From CAZFCK01 sp964517355 (lineage in GTDB: Bacteria; Desulfobacterota; Desulfovibrionia; Desulfovibrionales; Desulfovibrionaceae): a DNA stretch of 19,216 nt. The position numbers were made by a program, and so were the translations under genes. Within the stretch, counting starts at the first letter, position 1. Each line of letters begins with the position of its first letter. The stretch spans positions 1 to 19,216 of the forward strand of contig CAZFCK010000077.1 in NCBI GenBank assembly GCA_964517355.1, read 5' to 3'. Shown piece after piece: positions 15,405 through 19,216 of this stretch. A model generated the notes under the pieces. The model made no database searches. It was not told the origin of the DNA and was given only the letters and a program-made list of their open reading frames with translations.

Positions 15405-16200
15405 GCTGGCTTTGCTCCTTGGCTTGCCGCTCAGAAGCGGCGCGCTGCGCTGGCTTGGATATTTTTTCCAGTTTTTTTGCCAGACGCAAGTATTCAGCAC
15501 CGACCCTGTGGTTGGGCTTGTATTCAAAGATGGTCAGACCGGCCCCTGCGGCTTCAGAGATCAACGAGGTATAGGAAATTTTGTCAAGGAGCATGTGGGG
15601 GAAGTGTTGCCGCAATTTGGTCATGATCCGCATGGTTTTTGTGACGCGCTTGTCGTGAAACGTGGGCAGGATGTAATCCACATCCTTGCCTAACAGGCTG
15701 GCAGTGCGGAAGAACCGCATCATGCCGCGAATGGCCTGCATTTCAGGGGGCACGGGAACGACAATGGTGTCCGCGTAGAGCAGCACATTGATGAGAAAGG
15801 CGTCGCTGCCGGGAGCCGTGTCCAACACGATGTAGTCGAGCTTGCCCGAGAGCGTGAACGACATCACGGTGTTAAGAATGTCTTTGGAATCCAGCTTGGC
15901 GGCGGCGGCCACATCGGCCAGATGAGTTTTGACCCCGGCGAGTTTGTCGCCCGCGGGCAACAAAAAGAGTTTGGGCCTCGCCTGGACGATAACGTCGCGC
16001 GGCGTGCATTCGCCGAGGATCAGTTCCGCGAGTCCTGGTTTGAATTGTTGCAGCCCCAGGTGGGAGGCGCATTGATCCTGGGTGTCGGTGTCCACGAGCA
16101 GAACGTTGCGCCCGAGAGTGGCGAGGGCATAGGCGACGTGGACGGCACTGGTTGTTTTTCCCGTACCGCCTTTTTCGACTGAAAATGCTAGACGCTGCAT
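15382..16200 (-). CDS. parA: ParA/MinD-type ATPase of the chemosensory operon
   Basis: 272 residues from ATG 16200, which has GGAGG nearby; a GTG at 16212 would overlap it. It carries the deviant Walker A KGGTGKTT (10-17) with signature lysine K10, Walker A' LLVDTDTQ (34-41) and Walker B YIVLDTAPG (123-131). A basic tail (KKLEKISK onwards) is rich in Lys, Arg and Gln. ParA proteins form ATP-dependent nucleoid-bound dimers that place cargo; homologues in chemotaxis operons (PpfA of Rhodobacter, ParC of Vibrio) position receptor arrays. As first gene of a chemosensory operon it is most likely such an array-positioning factor rather than a chromosome-segregation protein, and no parB accompanies it. 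The long 3' overlap with the STAS gene suggests coupled translation. Confidence 0.9.
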   Translation of the reverse strand: MQRLAFSVEKGGTGKTTSAVHVAYALATLGRNVLLVDTDTQDQCASHLGLQQFKPGLAELILGECTPRDVIVQARPKLFLLPAGDKLAGVKTHLADVAAAAKLDSKDILNTVMSFTLSGKLDYIVLDTAPGSDAFLINVLLYADTIVVPVPPEMQAIRGMMRFFRTASLLGKDVDYILPTFHDKRVTKTMRIMTKLRQHFPHMLLDKISYTSLISEAAGAGLTIFEYKPNHRVGAEYLRLAKKLEKISKPAQRAASERQAKEQSQHVQKARA

Positions 16201-16423
16201 GAACCCCTCCACCTTGGAATCACCCTACCTGGAAAATGTCTATTATTCAACTATGCTGTTGCCTTTCTAGTGTATCGAGGCTATTTGAATGAAAGTGTCT
16301 AATGGTTCGTTCTCCTTTGGAGAAGACCAGCGGGCGGGGACAAAATTACTATATGGCTTTTTCCGCGCTCTGTGAGACGAAACGAAAAGGTCGAGGTTAT
16401 CACCTCGGAATGTAAATAATTTT
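16201..16423. promoter_or_regulatory. Divergent control region between parA and cheB
   Basis: The 223 bp between divergent starts must hold promoters for both chemosensory units. It is AT-richer than its surroundings. I see two small inverted repeats, TTCTCC-TTT-GGAGAA (16310-16324) and CGAGGT-TATC-ACCTCG (16392-16407). The second lies just upstream of cheB and is a candidate operator or leader hairpin. A TACACT box (minus strand, about 16272-16277) and TACTAT (plus, about 16348-16353) are possible -10s without good -35s. No sigma54 or sigma28 site is convincing. Confidence 0.35.
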
Positions 16424-17581
16424 ATGGAGCACGCTTTGGTGTTCCAGGAGGCTGGCCCCGGGATTATGCTTCATGTTTTGTTGGTGGACCCTTCGAGGGA
16501 GTTTCGTGATTCTTTGGGGAAGGCCCTTGAACAGGCGGAAGATATCCATGTGGTGGATGCCCTGGCGCATAAGGATGCCGCATTGACGGCCCTTGCGTAC
16601 AAGAGTCCGGACGTGGTCATCTTCGATATCGAAATACCCGACGCCTACCCGCTGCTGGAAGAAATTCAGAAAATCAACGAGAAAAATCCCGGCGATCGGC
16701 AGGTTGGGGTGATTCTCATTGCCCGGCGCAAACTGCGTGACGCGGACAACACCATCAAGGCTCTGGAAAAAGGGGCTTTTGATTTCGTGCTCAAACCGGA
16801 AACTTTTAACCAGCCGGAAGTCATCAAGTCTTTGAGCAGACAGTTTTTTGTCAAGATGCGCAATTTCGCGTCCAAGCGGATTTTTTGCTGCATGGCCGAG
16901 GCGCGGTTGTCCCAGCAGGGAGCTGCCGCTTCCGAAGGCGGCATGGAAAGTCTCGTTCCAGATTCCGCCCCTGTTTCTCCAGGACGCGGGGCGCGCATTC
17001 GGGCCGTGATTATAGGCGTTTCCACGGGCGGGCCCAAGACGTTGGCCATGATTTTGCCCGAGTTGTGCATGGTGACGGATCTCCCCATATGCATCGTGCA
17101 ACACATGCCGCCGAACTTCACGGCTTCGCTGGCCGCCAGCCTGAACGCGAAGTGCAGGCATACTGTTTGCGAGGCCGCGCACGGCGACCGGCTGGAGCAC
17201 AATACGGTGTATATCGCCCCCGGCGGCCTGCACATGCGGCTGGCCCGGAGCAACGACGGCGTGCGGCTGCGGTTGACCGACGATCCGCCTGAAGACGGCT
17301 GCCGTCCCTCGGTCAACGTGTTTTTCAGGAGCGCTGTGGAGGTCTTGCGGGGCAATGTCGTGGCCGTGGTGCTCACAGGCATGGGCGCGGACGGTTCCAA
17401 AGGCGTGCAGGAGCTGAAAAAGGCGGGAGCCTACATCATTGCCCAGGACAAGGCCAGCAGCGTGGTCTGGGGCATGCCTGGAAGCGCCGTGGCCACGGGC
17501 AGCGTGGACAAGATTCTCCCCCCCAGAGAAATTCCCAAAGAAATTCGGCGTGTGCTGCAAGGAGACCCGGATGTCGCCTGA
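16424..17581 (+). CDS. cheB: CheB protein-glutamate methylesterase with partly degenerate receiver
   Basis: 385 residues from ATG 16424. An N-terminal receiver (about 15-145) joins a methylesterase domain (about 190-380). The esterase triad is intact: S200 in GVSTGGP, H227 in QHMPP and D323 in GMGADG. CheB removes methyl groups from, and deamidates, receptor glutamates and glutamines. The receiver keeps D68 (FDIEIP) and K124 (VLKPE), but the acidic pair is only VD-P (D22 then Pro) and the conserved Thr/Ser is Ala100, so phosphorylation control may be weakened. The start is uncertain: ATG 16466 (MLHVLLVD) is closer to the usual CheB N-terminus, but neither start has a well-spaced SD (AGGAGG at 16446 is 14 nt from 16466). 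It overlaps cheR by 11 nt and is divergent from parA. Confidence 0.93.
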   Translation: MEHALVFQEAGPGIMLHVLLVDPSREFRDSLGKALEQAEDIHVVDALAHKDAALTALAYKSPDVVIFDIEIPDAYPLLEEIQKINEKNPGDRQVGVILIARRKLRDADNTIKALEKGAFDFVLKPETFNQPEVIKSLSRQFFVKMRNFASKRIFCCMAEARLSQQGAAASEGGMESLVPDSAPVSPGRGARIRAVIIGVSTGGPKTLAMILPELCMVTDLPICIVQHMPPNFTASLAASLNAKCRHTVCEAAHGDRLEHNTVYIAPGGLHMRLARSNDGVRLRLTDDPPEDGCRPSVNVFFRSAVEVLRGNVVAVVLTGMGADGSKGVQELKKAGAYIIAQDKASSVVWGMPGSAVATGSVDKILPPREIPKEIRRVLQGDPDVA

Positions 17582-18437
17582 TCAGCTGACCGAACAGGAA
17601 TTCGAAGATCTCCGGGGCTACATTCACAAGCTGTGCGGCCTGTATCTGCAACCCGGGAAAAAGTATCTCATTTTACAGCGTCTTGAAGAGCTTGTTACTG
17701 AGCTGGGCTGTATCACGTTCGCTGAATTCAATCGTCTGTTGCGTACGCGCCCCACCCAGGAGTTGCATGACCGTATCATCAGCTGCATGACCACCAACGA
17801 AACCTCTTTTTTCCGGGACAAGCACCCCTTTGATGCTTTTGTGCGCGACCTGCTGCCACCGCTGGCCGACAGGGCGCGCATGCAGCGGGTGCAAAAGGAA
17901 AAGGTCGAGCCCGTGCGCCTGTGGTGCACCGCGGTTTCCACGGGGCAGGAGGCCTACAGCCTGGCTATCGGCATCAGCGAATATCTGGCTGCGCGGCAGG
18001 GATTCCATGTCGGTCTGCGCGATTTCCGCATTCTTGCTACGGATATCTCCTCGCAGGTGCTCAAGCGCGCCGCGTCGGGTGTGTATAACGAAGTGGAAAT
18101 GCAACGGGGGCTTTCCGAAGAACGGCGACGCACCTACTTTACGGAGCAGGATAAAAAATGGACCGTGGCGCCTGAGCTGCGCGAAATAGTGGAGTTTCGC
18201 CGGTTGAACCTGGCCGAACCCTATGGCGTATACCAGGACTTCGACGTGATATTTTGCCGTAACGTGTTGATTTATTTTGATGACGACACCAAGAGGAAGA
18301 TCATCGACCTGATGTACAGAAAGCTGCGCGACAATGGCGCCCTGGTGCTGGGTAGCGCTGAAAATCTTTACAATCTCACAACAAAGTTCCGCTCGGAACA
18401 GGTGGGCGCGTCCATTATCTACAGGAAAAACCTGTAG
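17571..18437 (+). CDS. cheR: CheR chemoreceptor methyltransferase
   Basis: 288 residues, the usual single-copy CheR length, with no TPR extension. The start at 17571 has AGGAG six bases upstream and overlaps the cheB end by 11 nt; the longer frame to 17439 is inside cheB. An N-terminal helical domain is followed by TTNETSFFRD (74-83), then the SAM-binding domain with TAVSTGQEAYSLAI (120-133), ATDIS (156-160), FCRNVLIYFD (228-237) and GSAEN (261-265). CheR methylates glutamates in MCP signalling domains using SAM. Neither receptor in the window ends in the pentapeptide that tethers some CheR proteins, so it must act by direct binding. It is the last gene of the cheB-cheR unit; a small hairpin overlaps its stop codon. 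Confidence 0.95.
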   Translation: MSPDQLTEQEFEDLRGYIHKLCGLYLQPGKKYLILQRLEELVTELGCITFAEFNRLLRTRPTQELHDRIISCMTTNETSFFRDKHPFDAFVRDLLPPLADRARMQRVQKEKVEPVRLWCTAVSTGQEAYSLAIGISEYLAARQGFHVGLRDFRILATDISSQVLKRAASGVYNEVEMQRGLSEERRRTYFTEQDKKWTVAPELREIVEFRRLNLAEPYGVYQDFDVIFCRNVLIYFDDDTKRKIIDLMYRKLRDNGALVLGSAENLYNLTTKFRSEQVGASIIYRKNL

Positions 18438-18568
18438 CGCGGCGCGCACCCGGTGGGAGCTGCTCCCCAAATCACCCCATCGTAAAGTTGAGATGTCCTC
18501 AATAAAATGGAAATGGGAAATGGTGTTGGAGCGTTTTACTTTGTTGCTCCCATTACTATGCATCTCTC

Positions 18569-18610
18569 TGAAACAATGGGCATTGGATCAGGGAGAGCAT
18601 TGTTCCGGGG
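18569..18610. repeat. Inverted repeat TGAAACAAT / ATTGTTCC, copy A
   Basis: TGAAACAAT (18569-18577) and ATTGTTCC (18599-18606, followed by GGGG) can pair across a 21-nt spacer with one mismatch. The same two arms occur at 19121-19142 around a 3-nt spacer, on the other side of the small exported-protein gene. Otherwise the 268 bp between cheR and that gene shows no convincing gene; a 59-codon frame at 18494-18672 has no proper SD. Confidence 0.4.
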
Positions 18611-18663
18611 CGATAATGCTCCATGTTTCCGAGGGATGGGGCAACCTGGATATTGCTTCCGTT

Positions 18664-18673
18664 TTGATATAAC
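18664..18673 (+). promoter_or_regulatory. Extended -10 promoter for the exported protein gene
   Basis: TTTGATATAAC contains TG, one base, then TATAAC (18668-18673, five of six matches to TATAAT), an extended -10 arrangement that can work without a good -35; none is seen at 16-18 nt upstream. The start codon follows after 32 nt, with AGAGGAGG in between. Confidence 0.4.
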
Positions 18674-18705
18674 TGTCTACACACTCAGCAATAGAGGAGG
18701 TGAAC

Positions 18706-19089
18706 GTGTGTAGATTGAATTATAAATTAAGTGTGTTGTCGCTTCTCTCTCTTTTTCTTTGCGCCGGCAGTTCCTATGCCTTGAGAATGCCCACGCCGCA
18801 TTATGATTCCCCATGCCAGAAGTACTCGAAAAAGGTGTCGGAAGTCGCGCATCAGTCGCGCAAGGCGGCCGGGGCGAAAAGCTATTGCAGAGCGTTGCAG
18901 TTCGCCGAGGAAGCGCTGCGCATGGCGACCAATAGGCCGCCCTGTTGCAAGGAAGATACGACCGATGCGAAAAAGTACCTTGATAAGAATGTAAAGCGCC
19001 TCAAGGAAGAAATCCCGAAGTACAAGGAAAGGTGCGACAAGCCGTTGCCTCCCAAAAAGAAGACAATCGAAATAAAAGTCCATAAATAG
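18706..19089 (+). CDS. Small exported cysteine-containing protein of unknown function
   Basis: 127 residues from GTG 18706, which lies five bases after a perfect AGAGGAGG; the GTG at 18700 overlaps that SD and is rejected. The N-terminus is a signal peptide: basic start, hydrophobic core (about residues 8-20) and a likely signal peptidase I site after SSYA (about residue 25). The LFLC stretch is not a good lipobox. The mature part is charged, mostly helical and Lys-rich, with five cysteines (SPC, SYC, PPCC, ERC), which suggests disulfides or a metal site in the periplasm. The tail is very basic (PPKKKTIEIKVHK). I do not recognise the family. It has its own promoter and is not obviously part of the chemotaxis units. 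Confidence 0.75.
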   Translation: MCRLNYKLSVLSLLSLFLCAGSSYALRMPTPHYDSPCQKYSKKVSEVAHQSRKAAGAKSYCRALQFAEEALRMATNRPPCCKEDTTDAKKYLDKNVKRLKEEIPKYKERCDKPLPPKKKTIEIKVHK

Positions 19090-19098
19090 CGCATTTTC

Positions 19099-19113
19099 GC
19101 CTTGAAACAAGGC
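19099..19113 (+). terminator. Small hairpin after the exported protein gene
   Basis: GCCTTG-AAA-CAAGGC is a 6-bp stem starting 10 nt after the stop codon. No T-run follows it. Termination may instead come from the larger adjoining hairpin at 19118-19146. Confidence 0.35.
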
Positions 19114-19117
19114 TCTC

Positions 19118-19166
19118 CCCTGAAACAATTTCCAATTGTTCCAGGGAAATGCATAAGAGCATCTAG
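19118..19166. repeat. Inverted repeat copy B joined to the 22-bp window-start repeat
   Basis: CCCTGAAACAATT (19118-19130) and AATTGTTCCAGGG (19134-19146) form a 13-bp stem with one mismatch and a 3-nt loop. Directly attached is a 22-bp stretch (19145-19166) identical to the first 22 bases of the window. The composite suggests one modular repeat: AT-rich hairpin plus AAGAGCATCTAG unit. The hairpin could also terminate the exported-protein gene. Confidence 0.6.
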
Positions 19167-19216
19167 AGCAAGTCACGTTTGAGATAGTCCATAGCCACAG
19201 TTTTTGAACCACCCCT

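Noticed and set aside
16360..16376. Possible sigma54 site (TGGC ... GCGCT) upstream of cheB
   Set aside because: The -12 element is poor; one dinucleotide match is too little evidence.
16400..17560. 386-codon minus-strand frame opposite cheB
   Set aside because: Shadow of cheB, which has complete catalytic motifs on the plus strand.
18639..18656. Possible sigma54 site (GG ... TTGC) upstream of the exported protein
   Set aside because: The spacing between the GG and GC elements is not the required 10 nt.
18494..18672. 59-codon plus-strand frame between cheR and the exported protein
   Set aside because: No proper SD, overlaps an inverted repeat and the next promoter, and no protein pattern.
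19163..19216. Possible C-terminal end of a minus-strand gene running off the right edge (last residues MDYLKRDLL before TAG)
   Set aside because: Only 17 codons are visible and the region also aligns loosely with the hairpin repeat; too short to support as a gene.

Overview
The window looks like chromosomal DNA of a GC-rich deltaproteobacterium, most likely a Desulfovibrio-type sulfate reducer (Desulfovibrionaceae). This assignment is inferred from gene content: a chemoreceptor with a periplasmic c-type haem motif, a long CheA with a C-terminal receiver, a CbiR-CobU cobamide salvage pair, and dispersed hairpin repeats between genes. No rRNA, tRNA, CRISPR array, insertion sequence or phage gene was seen.

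Layout. (1) Positions 85-3223, minus strand: a tight four-gene operon with gaps or overlaps of 1-2 nt. In transcription order it encodes a MogA/MoaB-type molybdopterin protein with a long N-terminal extension, a CbiR-like TIM-barrel cobamide-remodelling enzyme, CobU, and a DHH-family phosphoesterase. (2) Positions 3335-4216, plus strand: a lone rfbA (glucose-1-phosphate thymidylyltransferase) with its own promoter. (3) Positions 4411-4557, minus strand: a 48-residue single-pass membrane protein with a consensus -35 box and a strong Shine-Dalgarno (SD) sequence. (4) Positions 4887-6305, plus strand: an RlmD/RumA-type rRNA uracil methyltransferase. (5) Positions 6508-16200, minus strand: a six-gene chemosensory operon in the order parA, STAS protein, cheA-REC hybrid, cheW, haem-binding MCP, second MCP. 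(6) Positions 16424-18437, plus strand: cheB-cheR, divergent from that operon. (7) Positions 18706-19089, plus strand: a small exported cysteine-containing protein of unknown function, with related inverted-repeat elements on both sides.

How the genes fit together. Positions 6508-18437 encode nearly a whole chemosensory pathway: two transmembrane receptors, CheW, a kinase, the methylation enzymes CheR and CheB, a ParA ATPase that probably positions the array, and a STAS protein of unclear role. No free-standing CheY lies in the window, so the receiver fused to CheA, or a CheY encoded elsewhere, must serve as output. One receptor has a CxxCH haem-attachment motif in its periplasmic domain, so redox or gas sensing is the most economical guess for the stimulus. 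In the left operon, CbiR and CobU together suggest remodelling of scavenged cobamides through the nucleotide-loop step.

Intergenic regions carry a recurrent family of hairpins: at the window start, beside the 48-residue gene, and at the right end. The window begins and ends within copies of the same 22-bp sequence. Two further long inverted repeats lie between the convergent rlmD and receptor genes.
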